NCBI RefSeq assembly: GCF_000284095.1
Contig: NC_017068.1
Location: forward strand, 62,001 to 126,000
Source: Selenomonas ruminantium subsp. lactilytica TAM6421
Lineage (GTDB): Bacteria > Bacillota > Negativicutes > Selenomonadales > Selenomonadaceae
DNA length: 64,000 nt
Reading direction: 5' to 3'
Part shown: positions 1 through 7,310 of the stretch, piece after piece
Position numbering within the stretch: the first letter of the stretch is position 1
Layout: each line of letters opens with the position of its first letter
The notes under the pieces: model-generated
The model's input: only the letters and a program-made list of their open reading frames with translations
The model's database searches: none
What the model was told of the DNA's origin: nothing
Position numbers and translations under genes: made by a program

Positions 1-71
1 GCAGCTCTTTCGTAAGCGGCCAGCTGATCCTGTTCTTCAGCCTGCAGGTTGATATAAAAATCCTGTTTCAT
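1..71 (-). CDS. N-terminal fragment of an unknown protein (cut by window edge)
   Basis: Only the first 23 codons are inside the window. The frame starts at an ATG (69-71 on the complement) preceded by a GGGAGTGG Shine-Dalgarno stretch, and begins MKQDFYINLQAEEQDQLAAY. The fragment is acidic and glutamine-rich and too short to assign to a family. It is divergent from the small gene at 171, with about 100 AT-rich bases between them. Confidence 0.5.
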   Translation of the reverse strand, partial: MKQDFYINLQAEEQDQLAAYERA

Positions 72-120
72 GGAATCCACTCCCTTAGATGGTGTTATCA
101 TTGCTTATTATATCATTATA

Positions 121-149
121 TTGAGAATTATAACTTATTTTGGTATACT
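121..149 (+). promoter_or_regulatory. sigma-A promoter for the small gene at 171
   Basis: TTGAGA at 121-126 and TATACT at 144-149 are separated by 17 bases, which places the transcript start about 15-20 bases before the ATG at 171. Confidence 0.6.
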
Positions 150-170
150 TATAGACATTGGAGGGTGAGT

Positions 171-338
171 ATGGACGAGAAAACAGCGGCCATGGCCCGG
201 TTGCAGGCGAGCATCGATGCCATCAACAAGCGGCTGGCCATCGATTCCAATGATTTGGATTATGAAACCCATCTGCGGCAGAAGCGGCAGTTGCAGCAGA
301 TTCTGGACCGCATGAAGGAAAAGGCGAAAAAAGCATGA
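171..338 (+). CDS. small hypothetical protein, 55 aa
   Basis: The ATG at 171 follows a GGAGGGTGAG ribosome binding site and a good promoter, so this short frame is probably a real gene. The product is a highly charged helical protein (MDEKTAAMARLQASIDAINK at the N-terminus) ending in a lysine-rich KEKAKKA tail. It has no membrane segment and no cysteines, and looks like a single amphipathic or coiled-coil helix pair. I do not recognise the family. The next gene starts about 70 bases downstream. Confidence 0.6.
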   Translation: MDEKTAAMARLQASIDAINKRLAIDSNDLDYETHLRQKRQLQQILDRMKEKAKKA

Positions 339-411
339 TTATCATGTTATTTTCAGTATATCCTGTTAGAATAATAAACATCAAAAAGTCAAGGTTGAAA
401 GGATGAACAAT

Positions 412-687
412 ATGTCACAGCGTATGACCATGGACGAAGTCTTGAAAGAGTACGGCGTACCCCAGGTGAAACTGGATATTCACGCCACCCGCAGCGAGCT
501 GTTGAAGCTCCGGGAAAAACTGATGGCGATCCGTGACCTGTCAAATGGCGCGGAGCAGGGCTATCTGGATATTGACTGCAAGCTTTATATCGATGTGGAT
601 GATATCGACCGCTATCTGTCCGGTGAGCTGGACACGGTGGGGGAAATCTATGCTTTCCCCGAAGATATCAAATCCTATAAGGAATAA
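412..687 (+). CDS. hypothetical protein, 91 aa
   Basis: A small acidic soluble protein of unknown family. An ATG at 403 abuts the AAAGGA site with no spacing; the ATG at 412 lies eight bases after it, so 412 is preferred. The N-terminal part (TMDEVLKEYGVP) and the leucine-rich middle (ELLKLREKLMAIRDL) are probably helical, and the C-terminal half is rich in Asp and Tyr (DVDDIDRYLSGELD). No transmembrane segment or signal peptide is seen. The gene for the Tim44-like membrane protein follows after 23 bases, so the two are likely co-transcribed. Confidence 0.6.
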   Translation: MSQRMTMDEVLKEYGVPQVKLDIHATRSELLKLREKLMAIRDLSNGAEQGYLDIDCKLYIDVDDIDRYLSGELDTVGEIYAFPEDIKSYKE

Positions 688-710
688 TGACGATTCAAAG
701 GAGAATTGAC

Positions 711-1376
711 ATGAAGATGAAGAAGATCCTCGCGTCCCTGATGGTGGGCGCAATGGTTATGACGACGGTTCCCGTGGTGAATGCTGATCTTGCTGCTACG
801 GCTTACGCCGCCAAAGGCGGTGCCAAGATGGGCGGCGGCGCCAAGAGTGCACCGAAGGCGGCAGCACCGAAAGCCGCTGCACCCAAGACGAATAATGATA
901 CCCATAAATCCGTATCTGGCAGTGGTGAGACCTACAAGCCTTCCAAGGATGCCAAGAGTCTCGATAAGAATGCACCGGCAGCCAACAGCAAGAGCAATGC
1001 AAATGCGAATACGGCTGCGAATGCCCAGAGCGGCAGCCGCTGGGGGAATGCCCTGCGCACGGTAGGCCTGCTGGCTGGCGGCATGCTGCTGGGCTCCATG
1101 CTGGGCAATCTCTTGGGCAGCAGCATGCTGGGGGATGTCTTTGGCGTGATTGCCAACGTGGTGATGTTCCTGGCGCTGTTCATGATCCTGCGCTGGGCTT
1201 GGAATAAGTTCCGGAATCGTGGCAAGGAGAATCAGTATGCGTCGCAGATGAGTAATTATAATCGCAGCAACGAGCCGATTGATGTGACGCCGCGCCCGCA
1301 GCAGATAACAGACATCAAAGCCCCCTCTGGGGATTACGATGCCCGTAATATGGCTGATCGTTATCGCAATAAGTAA
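711..1376 (+). CDS. exported/membrane protein with Tim44-like hydrophobic region
   Basis: The ATG at 711 has AAAGGAG upstream at 8-base spacing and begins a classic signal peptide (MKMKKILASLMVGAMVMTTV, cleavage near ANA/AYA). Next comes a low-complexity Ala/Lys/Pro/Asn segment (about residues 35-110). Then follow two Gly/Leu-rich hydrophobic stretches (GLLAGGMLLGSMLGNLLGSS and VIANVVMFLALFMILRWAW) and a basic polar tail. Glycine-leucine repeats ending in a short Arg/Lys stop are typical of the region preceding the Tim44-like domain in bacterial Tim44-family proteins, but the globular Tim44 domain itself is absent. Function unknown; probably an inner-membrane protein with an extracytoplasmic disordered segment. 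Confidence 0.65.
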   Translation: MKMKKILASLMVGAMVMTTVPVVNADLAATAYAAKGGAKMGGGAKSAPKAAAPKAAAPKTNNDTHKSVSGSGETYKPSKDAKSLDKNAPAANSKSNANANTAANAQSGSRWGNALRTVGLLAGGMLLGSMLGNLLGSSMLGDVFGVIANVVMFLALFMILRWAWNKFRNRGKENQYASQMSNYNRSNEPIDVTPRPQQITDIKAPSGDYDARNMADRYRNK

Positions 1377-1387
1377 TAAAGTTGCCT

Positions 1388-1501
1388 GTACTTTTTCTTT
1401 GGCGCAAAGAAAAAGTACCAAAAAGAAAACGCGGACTGAAATTACATCACGTGATTTACGTCCGCCTGCGCCCGTCCTTGGGCGCTGGGTAACGATTTAC
1501 C
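1388..1501. repeat. extragenic hairpin repeat (palindrome cluster)
   Basis: The intergenic space holds a chain of hairpins: a 14-bp perfect stem with a 3-base loop at 1388-1418 (GTACTTTTTCTTTG arm), a GCGGAC/GTCCGC hairpin at 1431-1465, a GCGCCC/GGGCGC hairpin at 1468-1485, and GGTAA/TTACC at 1488-1501. The first hairpin resembles the widespread REP-like palindromes built on CTTTGGCGCAAAG. It may also terminate the upstream operon. Confidence 0.6.
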
Positions 1502-1586
1502 ACGATTTTTTGGTGAGTCGTAAAACCTTCTCTTTAAGGGAAAGGTGCTCCGTAAAGGGCGGATGAAGTGTAAAAGGAGTATTGTT

Positions 1587-2243
1587 TTGGTTAAAGAATC
1601 TACTTTGAAATGTGTTGAAGATTTGATTATCCGTTATCCGCAGATGGCGGAGTGCCGGGATGATTTGCGGGCGGCTGTGGAGGCTATCTGTGAAAGCTAC
1701 CGCAGCGGGCATAAGCTGATTGCCTGTGGCAATGGGGGCAGTGCCTCTGACTCGGAGCATATTGTCGGGGAACTTATGAAAGGGTTCCTGCTCAAGCGTG
1801 AGATCAAGGGGGAATTGGCAGAGAAGATCCGTCAGCACTGCGGTGATGATGCCCAGTACCTCATTGACAATCTGCAGGGGGCTTTGCCTGCTCTGTCCAT
1901 GGTCAATCAGGTGGCGCTGAATACGGCGTTTGCCAATGACCAGGCGCCGGATCTTTCCTTTGCCCAGCAGCTTTTGGGCATGGGGGATGAGGGGGATGTG
2001 CTGTTGGCCATCTCCACTTCCGGCAACAGCACCAATGTGATCTACGCTTTGGAAATGGCCAAGGTCAAGGGCGTGAAGTCCATCGGCTTGTTAGGTCATA
2101 GCGGCGGCAAGATCAAGGTTCGTGGCCTGGCAGATATCAATATCTGCGTGCCGGAAACGGAAACCTTTAAGATTCAGGAACTGCATCTGCCGGTATATCA
2201 TATGTTGTGCATTGCCGTGGAAAATGAATTTTTCGGTGCATGA
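1587..2243 (+). CDS. gmhA: phosphoheptose isomerase-like SIS protein
   Basis: SIS-domain sugar-phosphate isomerase of the GmhA/DiaA group, which converts sedoheptulose 7-phosphate to D-glycero-manno-heptose 7-phosphate for LPS core heptose. Visible features are the phosphate loop CGNGGSASDSEH (about residues 49-60), the second SIS motif AISTSGNSTNV (about 150) and a C-terminal ETETFKIQE segment. At 218 residues it is about 25 longer than E. coli GmhA, because of a helical insert after residue 65 that contains many charged residues. Start: an ATG exists at 1563, but TTG at 1587 lies eight bases after AAGGAG and is preferred. The gene is alone, without other heptose genes nearby, so a DiaA-like role cannot be excluded. 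Confidence 0.8.
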   Translation: MVKESTLKCVEDLIIRYPQMAECRDDLRAAVEAICESYRSGHKLIACGNGGSASDSEHIVGELMKGFLLKREIKGELAEKIRQHCGDDAQYLIDNLQGALPALSMVNQVALNTAFANDQAPDLSFAQQLLGMGDEGDVLLAISTSGNSTNVIYALEMAKVKGVKSIGLLGHSGGKIKVRGLADINICVPETETFKIQELHLPVYHMLCIAVENEFFGA

Positions 2244-2249
2244 CGAAAT

Positions 2250-2301
2250 GCAAAAAACAGCGCTGAATGGGATATGGTATCCTGTTCAGCGCTGTTTTTG
2301 C
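2250..2301. terminator. bidirectional terminator
   Basis: Long hairpin GCAAAAAACAGCGCTGAA paired with TTCAGCGCTGTTTTTGC, with an A-run on the left and a T-run on the right. It sits between the convergent heptose isomerase and LacI-type genes and can serve both. Confidence 0.85.
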
Positions 2302-2303
2302 GT

Positions 2304-3320
2304 TCAGAGGTTTTCCAACAGCTTGATCTCATTCTTGAAGATATAGCTGTCTTTGTCCGGCTGGCGGCCATGCACGAGAAATTCAAAGGCCTTATTGATG
2401 GCTGTATGGCCCTGCCGATAAGGGTGCTGATAGATGGTGGCTTTTATCAGGCCAAATTCCATCATCTCTACGGTGGTGGGCACTGTATCAAAGGCAATGA
2501 CCAGGGGGCGTTTTTCTTCCGGCAGCTGCATCACGGCACGGCAGGTGCCATAGACCCCGGCAGCCAGAATGCTGATGGCATTGATTTCCGGATGTTCCTG
2601 CAGGAGCCGCCGGGTGCCGTCGTAGGCTAAGATATCATCATCTTCATGTTCCAGCACTTCCACAATCTGGAAGTCGTTGATGCGTTCTGTGCGATGCCGG
2701 AAGCCCTCCAGGCGCTGTCGGTGACCGAGTACATTCCGGTTGCCCAGAACCAGGGCGATGCGGGCGGATTGCCCCAACAGGGCTTCCAGCAGGGCGCAGG
2801 CGGTGGTGCCGCCGTTGTAGTAATCGCTGCCCACATAACAATGGCGGTTCGTGCCGGCGATATCGTTATTGACGGTGATCACGAAGATCCCCTGGGCAAT
2901 CATTTTGTTGATTTGTTCGGCAATCAACGGATCATTGACCGGGTTGATGACCAAGGCCTGTATTTCCGGAGCAATCTGCTGCAGCAGGCTTAATTGCTGT
3001 TCCACATCATAGCCTTTGAGCTTGTAATATTTGATCTGCAGGCCGTAGATCTCGTATTCTCGGGCCGCGTCCTCCATACCCCGCAGCACTTCCGCAAAGA
3101 AGGGGTTGCCCTCGGAGGGGATGATCACACCGATAACGGGGCGCGTCTTGCGGGCGGCCAGGGCTTTGCCGGCCGGATTTGGCTCATAGCCCAGCTGACG
3201 GGCGACGTTGCGGATATTTTCCGCGGTTTCCTCGCTTACCCGTCCCCGGCCATTCAAAGCCCTGTCTACTGTCCCGCGGGACACCCCGCAGATTTCGGCG
3301 ATTTTCTTCATCGTGACCAT
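2304..3320 (-). CDS. LacI/GalR-family transcriptional regulator
   Basis: A 338-residue DNA-binding repressor. Residues 1-55 form the LacI helix-turn-helix and hinge (MVTMKKIAEICGVSRGTVDR, then NPAGKALA), and residues 60-330 a periplasmic-binding-protein-like effector domain (VIGVIIPSEGNPFFAEVLRG; ISILAAGVYGTCRAV). The effector domain resembles the ribose-type SBP fold, suggesting a free sugar or sugar phosphate ligand. The start MVT matches the family's usual N-terminus. The gene has its own promoter and lies downstream of the DUF4867/symporter/xylulokinase operon, so it most likely controls that locus by binding the palindromes at 7051 and 7263. That link is inferred from position. Confidence 0.9.
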   Translation of the reverse strand: MVTMKKIAEICGVSRGTVDRALNGRGRVSEETAENIRNVARQLGYEPNPAGKALAARKTRPVIGVIIPSEGNPFFAEVLRGMEDAAREYEIYGLQIKYYKLKGYDVEQQLSLLQQIAPEIQALVINPVNDPLIAEQINKMIAQGIFVITVNNDIAGTNRHCYVGSDYYNGGTTACALLEALLGQSARIALVLGNRNVLGHRQRLEGFRHRTERINDFQIVEVLEHEDDDILAYDGTRRLLQEHPEINAISILAAGVYGTCRAVMQLPEEKRPLVIAFDTVPTTVEMMEFGLIKATIYQHPYRQGHTAINKAFEFLVHGRQPDKDSYIFKNEIKLLENL

Positions 3321-3352
3321 ATTACCACCCGCATTCCCGTAATTTTTCTGTT

Positions 3353-3381
3353 ATTTTAACAGTTTCTTTTATAAACGTCAA
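3353..3381 (-). promoter_or_regulatory. sigma-A promoter of the LacI-type regulator
   Basis: On the complement, TTGACG (3376-3381) and TAAAAT (3353-3358) are spaced by exactly 17 bases, about 33 bases before the regulator ATG. Confidence 0.75.
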
Positions 3382-3406
3382 AGGAGGCTGTATCAGCAGC
3401 CTCCCT
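3381..3406 (-). terminator. terminator after the DUF4867 gene
   Basis: GGAGGCTG/CAGCCTCC hairpin directly after the DUF4867 stop, followed on the complement by TTTG. It separates the pentose operon from the regulator gene, whose promoter overlaps its distal edge. Confidence 0.7.
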
Positions 3407-3411
3407 TATCA

Positions 3412-4035
3412 TTAAGCCAACGTTAAGTTTTTGCCCTGCAGGCCAATCCAGGCGCCTTCTTTTTCCAGGCCGCTGTCCTTATGGGCAATCAGCCATTTGT
3501 TGACGGCAAAGAGCAGTTCATCTTCGCCTTTTGCTTCGGGCTGGGATTTCAGCTCTTCGTTGGTATGACGGGGCAGAACTACGCCGCAGCGGAATTCCTG
3601 GCCATCCACGCCGCAGGGGGCATAATGCAGGGTGGTGGCATAGAGTTCCACAGCTGTGCCGGCGGGAACCTTGAAGCATTCCACTTTAGCCGTGTCGTAG
3701 GTGTAATTTTCCGGATCGATATCCTGCTGGCGCCCCAGCATCAGGACCAGATCGGTAGCGGCAATGTCGATTTCGGAGCTGCGGTGGTATTCCAGAGCGT
3801 TCAACGTCTTGTTCCAGCCGCTGCAATGGCCGAATTCCACGGGCATGTCACCATAAACGGATTCCGTCATCTCCTTATAGAGGGGCAGTTTCTCAAATTC
3901 TGCCACGGAGGGTTCGTAGACGACTTCGCCTGCCGGGATTTCTTTGTGGGCATTGATGGCTTCGACAAATTCCTGGGTATCCACATCCAGGACACGGCCA
4001 TACGCGCGGAATTCTGCATCCATTACTGTTTTCAT
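3412..4035 (-). CDS. DUF4867 family protein in pentose operon
   Basis: A 207-residue cytosolic protein matching the uncharacterised DUF4867 family by overall pattern: FGHCSGWNKTLNALEYHRSS around residue 90, then YATTLHYAPC and FRCGVVLPRHTN, which look like beta-strands of a cupin-like barrel with conserved His and Cys residues. Start: GTG at 4044 is possible, but ATG at 4035 follows GAGGTG by six bases and is preferred. It lies 33 bases after the sugar symporter gene, in the same transcription unit as xylulokinase, so a role in sugar isomerisation, epimerisation or mutarotation is plausible but unproven. No signal peptide. Confidence 0.75.
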   Translation of the reverse strand: MKTVMDAEFRAYGRVLDVDTQEFVEAINAHKEIPAGEVVYEPSVAEFEKLPLYKEMTESVYGDMPVEFGHCSGWNKTLNALEYHRSSEIDIAATDLVLMLGRQQDIDPENYTYDTAKVECFKVPAGTAVELYATTLHYAPCGVDGQEFRCGVVLPRHTNEELKSQPEAKGEDELLFAVNKWLIAHKDSGLEKEGAWIGLQGKNLTLA

Positions 4036-4068
4036 GATTAACACCTCAAATAATTCATAATACTTATA

Positions 4069-5484
4069 TTATACACCAATATTGCGCAATTTTTTACCGG
4101 AAAGGAGATTATGTTCGATTTTTTCCAAGGAAACATTCTTGGTTTCCGGTACATACATCATGGTCAGGGCGATGAAGAAGCCATTAAGCAGGGCATAGAG
4201 CCAGAAGGTGTGGGCAGAACCCAGCGTGTCCACCAAGGAAAGGAAGGTGGCGCCGACGATGGCGCAGGTGATCCAGTTGGTCATGGTGGAGCAGGCGATA
4301 CCGAATTCACGGCTCTTGAGGGGCTGGATTTCGGAGCAGAGAACCCAGACGATGGGGCCGGCACTCATGCCAAACCCGGCAATGCTGACCATGGTCATGA
4401 CAGCGGCCAGATAGGATACCCAGGTGGCTGCCGCACCGCTTTCCAGCAGGGACATGCACCAGCCCACAACGGCCATGGAAGCAGCCATGACGCCGAAGCC
4501 GACTTTCAGGGCCGGTTTACGGCCGGACTTATCCACCATCCAAATGGCGATAAAGGTGGATAAGGTGAATACAATACCATTGATAACTGTGCCGATCATC
4601 TGTTCCTCTGTCGTGGAGAATCCGGCCAGGCTCAGGATCTTCGGCGAATAATACATGATGACGTTGAAACCGGTGAACTGCTGCATGGCCTGCAGGAGCA
4701 CGCCCAAGAATACGGCTCTGCGTACATTGCTGTTGGTCTTGAAGAGCTGCCAGCCAGCCTGTTTCACCTTCAGGGATTCCTTGATATCGGCCATTTCTTC
4801 ATCGGCGGCCTTGGGATCAGGATTCAGGCTCTTGATTACTTCGTCCGCTTCGTCTGTACGGCCAACGGCTGCCAGCCAACGCGGGCTGTCCGGCAATTTG
4901 ATGACTGTCATGATCAGCACCACTGCCGGAATGGCGATGACCATCAGCATCATGCGCCAGTTGCCCGTATAGCTGAAGGCCGTATCGGACAGGAAGGCGG
5001 CCAGGATACCAACGGTAACCATCAGCTGATAGCCGGAAATCACCTTGCCGCGGGCATCTTTATCTGCCATTTCAGCCAGATAAAGTGGCGCCGTGTAGGA
5101 GGCAATACCTACGGATAAGCCTAATACCAGACGGGAAATGATCAGCAGATCCACACTGCCGGCCAGTCCGGAACCAAGGGAACCGACAATGAACAGGGCG
5201 GCACCAATCATCAGGCTCTTCTTGCGGCCAATCTGCTTGGCCAGGAAGGAAGCAGCGATGGCACCAGCAGCGGCGCCCACCATCATGGAACTGACCACCC
5301 ATTCCTGGGCACTGCTGCTGAGGTTCCACTCCTGACTGATGAAGGGCAGTGCACCGGAAATAACACCCTGGTCAAGACCAAACAAAAGCCCGGCCATACC
5401 AGCGGCAAAATAGATGAAAACCTTCAAGCGGGAAGCCCGCTTTTCCATAGCCTCATTGGGGGCGTGTACTGAAATGCTCTCCAT
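4069..5484 (-). CDS. sugar:H+ symporter, MFS sugar-porter family
   Basis: A 471-residue, 12-helix transporter of the AraE/GalP/XylE type, importing a pentose or hexose with protons across the inner membrane. Family signatures are [13 protein letters not shown] in helix 1, GRKKSL in loop 2-3, the PLYLAEM motif, PDSPRWL at the end of helix 6, [14 protein letters not shown] in helix 7 and [12 protein letters not shown] at the C-terminus. The tail GKKLRNIGV closely resembles that of E. coli AraE, so arabinose, xylose or galactose are candidate substrates. It lies between xylulokinase (49 bases upstream) and the DUF4867 gene, which favours a pentose that yields xylulose. Confidence 0.9.
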   Translation of the reverse strand: MESISVHAPNEAMEKRASRLKVFIYFAAGMAGLLFGLDQGVISGALPFISQEWNLSSSAQEWVVSSMMVGAAAGAIAASFLAKQIGRKKSLMIGAALFIVGSLGSGLAGSVDLLIISRLVLGLSVGIASYTAPLYLAEMADKDARGKVISGYQLMVTVGILAAFLSDTAFSYTGNWRMMLMVIAIPAVVLIMTVIKLPDSPRWLAAVGRTDEADEVIKSLNPDPKAADEEMADIKESLKVKQAGWQLFKTNSNVRRAVFLGVLLQAMQQFTGFNVIMYYSPKILSLAGFSTTEEQMIGTVINGIVFTLSTFIAIWMVDKSGRKPALKVGFGVMAASMAVVGWCMSLLESGAAATWVSYLAAVMTMVSIAGFGMSAGPIVWVLCSEIQPLKSREFGIACSTMTNWITCAIVGATFLSLVDTLGSAHTFWLYALLNGFFIALTMMYVPETKNVSLEKIEHNLLSGKKLRNIGV

Positions 5485-5533
5485 AATAACACCAACATCC
5501 TTTCTTATTTAGGAAATAGTATAAGGAAACAGG

Positions 5534-7027
5534 TTATAACAAGGACAATTCCTGATAGCAGCTTTTAAGCTGCTGATAGAGTTTTTGGTAAAGCTGATGG
5601 CCGCGTTCGTAATATTGATGCGCATCCGTTTCCGGCTGGCATACGGCTGTGGTACTGATGTATTTGCGGCAGGCGCTGGGCACATCGGTGAAGATGCCTG
5701 CTGCTACGCCAGCCAGGATCGCTACGCCCAAAGCCGGGCCGCCAGCCTCGCTGCCGGTTTTTACCGGGCAGTCATACATATCGGCCAGCATCTGCCGCCA
5801 GATGGGGCTCTTGCTGCCGCCGCCGCAGGCCATCATATCCGTGACTTCCACGTCCATCTCTTTGAGAATATCCCAGCAATCCCGCAGGGAATAGCTGACG
5901 CCTTCCATCACGGCCCGCAGCATGTCGGCCCGTTTATGCATGGCGGACAGACCGAAGAATGTACCCCGGCAGTCCGGATCGAGATGGGGGGTGCGCTCGC
6001 CCATCAGATAGGGCAGGTAGAGAAGCCGGCGGCTGCCTCTGGGCACGCTGTTGATGGCTTCGTTGATGGCGTTGTAATCCATATTCTCCGCCAGGTTCTC
6101 CCGGAACCATTTGAGGGAAAGGCCGGCGGCCTGGGTTACCCCCATCACATGCCAGCAGCCTGGCACGGCACAGCAGAAGGTATGTACGCGGCCCTGCGGG
6201 TCGATGCGGGGCTCGCTGGTATGGGCGAAGACCACGCCGCTGGTGCCGATTGTCGTGAAGGCCTTGCCGTCTTCCACGACGCCAGTGCCCACGGCTGCGG
6301 CTGCATTGTCTCCAGCACCGCCAGCTACCACGCAGTCCGTCGTCAGGCCGGTCAGTTGGGCGAACTCGGCGCTGATATGGCCGGTAGCCTCAGGGGATTC
6401 GTATACTTTTGGCAGCAAAGCCTTGTCGATAGCAAGCTTTTCCAAAATCTCATCCGACCACTGACGCTTTGGCACATCGAGCAGCTGCATGCCGCTGGCA
6501 TCGGAAACTTCCGTAGCATAGTCGCCGGTCATGCAGAAGCGCACATAATCCTTAGGCAGCAGGATATGGCGGCAGCGCCGGTAATTTTCCGGTTCATGAT
6601 TGCGCACCCAGAGGATCTTGGATGCGGTGAAGCCGGTCAGGGCTGGATTGGCGGTGATCTCAATGAGCCGCTCTCTGCCAATCTTGGCCGTTATCTCTGC
6701 ACATTCCGCCGCCGTGCGCTGGTCGCACCAGATAATGGACGGGCGGATGACCTCGTTCGCCTCATCGAGCATCACCAGGCCATGCATCTGGCCGGATAAG
6801 CCGACGCCCTTGACAGCAGCCGGATCGATCTGAGCCTTGGCCAGTACTTCGCGGATCGTGCTGACGGCAGCGGCCGACCAGTCTTTGGGATTTTGTTCTG
6901 CCCAGCCGTTCTGGGGCTGATACAGAGGATATTCTGCGGATGCCTCGGTCACCACATGGCATTCTTCATCAAACAATACCGTCTTGGTGGCGGAGGTACC
7001 GATATCCACACCGAGCAAATAGTTCAT
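5534..7027 (-). CDS. xylB: xylulokinase (FGGY family)
   Basis: Phosphorylates D-xylulose to xylulose 5-phosphate with ATP, the entry step into the pentose phosphate pathway. The 497-residue product has the FGGY layout: N-terminal GVDIGTSATKTVLFD phosphate-binding motif, GLSGQMHGLV substrate loop near residue 80, GAGDNAAAAVGTG and GTSGVVF in the middle, and the C-terminal nucleotide motif GGGSKSPIWRQMLAD. Length matches E. coli XylB. ATG at 7027 follows GGGAGG by seven bases; a TTG two codons upstream is less likely. First gene of the leftward operon, divergent from the isomerase-like gene, with an operator between. Confidence 0.95.
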   Translation of the reverse strand: MNYLLGVDIGTSATKTVLFDEECHVVTEASAEYPLYQPQNGWAEQNPKDWSAAAVSTIREVLAKAQIDPAAVKGVGLSGQMHGLVMLDEANEVIRPSIIWCDQRTAAECAEITAKIGRERLIEITANPALTGFTASKILWVRNHEPENYRRCRHILLPKDYVRFCMTGDYATEVSDASGMQLLDVPKRQWSDEILEKLAIDKALLPKVYESPEATGHISAEFAQLTGLTTDCVVAGGAGDNAAAAVGTGVVEDGKAFTTIGTSGVVFAHTSEPRIDPQGRVHTFCCAVPGCWHVMGVTQAAGLSLKWFRENLAENMDYNAINEAINSVPRGSRRLLYLPYLMGERTPHLDPDCRGTFFGLSAMHKRADMLRAVMEGVSYSLRDCWDILKEMDVEVTDMMACGGGSKSPIWRQMLADMYDCPVKTGSEAGGPALGVAILAGVAAGIFTDVPSACRKYISTTAVCQPETDAHQYYERGHQLYQKLYQQLKSCYQELSLL

Positions 7028-7050
7028 TTTCAAGCCTCCCCTAAAACTTT

Positions 7051-7068
7051 TGCGTGCTTATGTACGCA
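7051..7068. promoter_or_regulatory. palindromic operator, xylB side
   Basis: TGCGTGCTTATGTACGCA is a near-perfect palindrome just downstream of the predicted xylB promoter. It shares GCGTGCTT with the site at 7263, consistent with one LacI-type repressor binding both. Confidence 0.6.
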
Positions 7069-7081
7069 ACTCACAGTAATC

Positions 7082-7110
7082 AATATAGCACAGGAGGAAA
7101 CAATACGCAA
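7082..7110 (-). promoter_or_regulatory. probable xylB operon promoter
   Basis: On the complement, TTGCGT (7105-7110) and TATATT (7082-7087) are 17 bases apart. The -35 element is weak, and the operator at 7051-7068 begins 13 bases downstream of the -10 element. Confidence 0.45.
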
Positions 7111-7220
7111 TACCCTTTGTGTGACAATTTTTTATTTTCCCAATGAGCAAACAACAACACACTAATAATATAAAACATGACATAATTTTTAGCGCGGTAA
7201 TAAAAAACAAAATAAAACGA

Positions 7221-7249
7221 TTGACAAACTGGTGGGAGAGTGTTATGCT
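7221..7249 (+). promoter_or_regulatory. sigma-A promoter of the isomerase-like gene
   Basis: A consensus TTGACA (7221-7226) and TATGCT (7244-7249) are 17 bases apart. The operator at 7263 overlaps the expected first transcribed bases. Confidence 0.75.
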
Positions 7250-7262
7250 TTGCATGTAATGA

Positions 7263-7278
7263 GCGTGCTTGAGCACGC
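7263..7278. promoter_or_regulatory. palindromic operator, isomerase side
   Basis: GCGTGCTTGAGCACGC is a perfect 7+7 palindrome with a 2-base centre, lying right after the -10 element. This is the usual position for a LacI-family repressor that blocks elongation or initiation. Confidence 0.7.
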
Positions 7279-7310
7279 AAATATGATGTAAAACAAAGGA
7301 GCGCTTTATC

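Noticed and set aside
5585-6799. A 404-codon open frame antisense to xylulokinase
   Set aside because: It mirrors the codon bias of xylB on the other strand, gives low-complexity His/Ala/Gly-rich protein and lacks a ribosome binding site.
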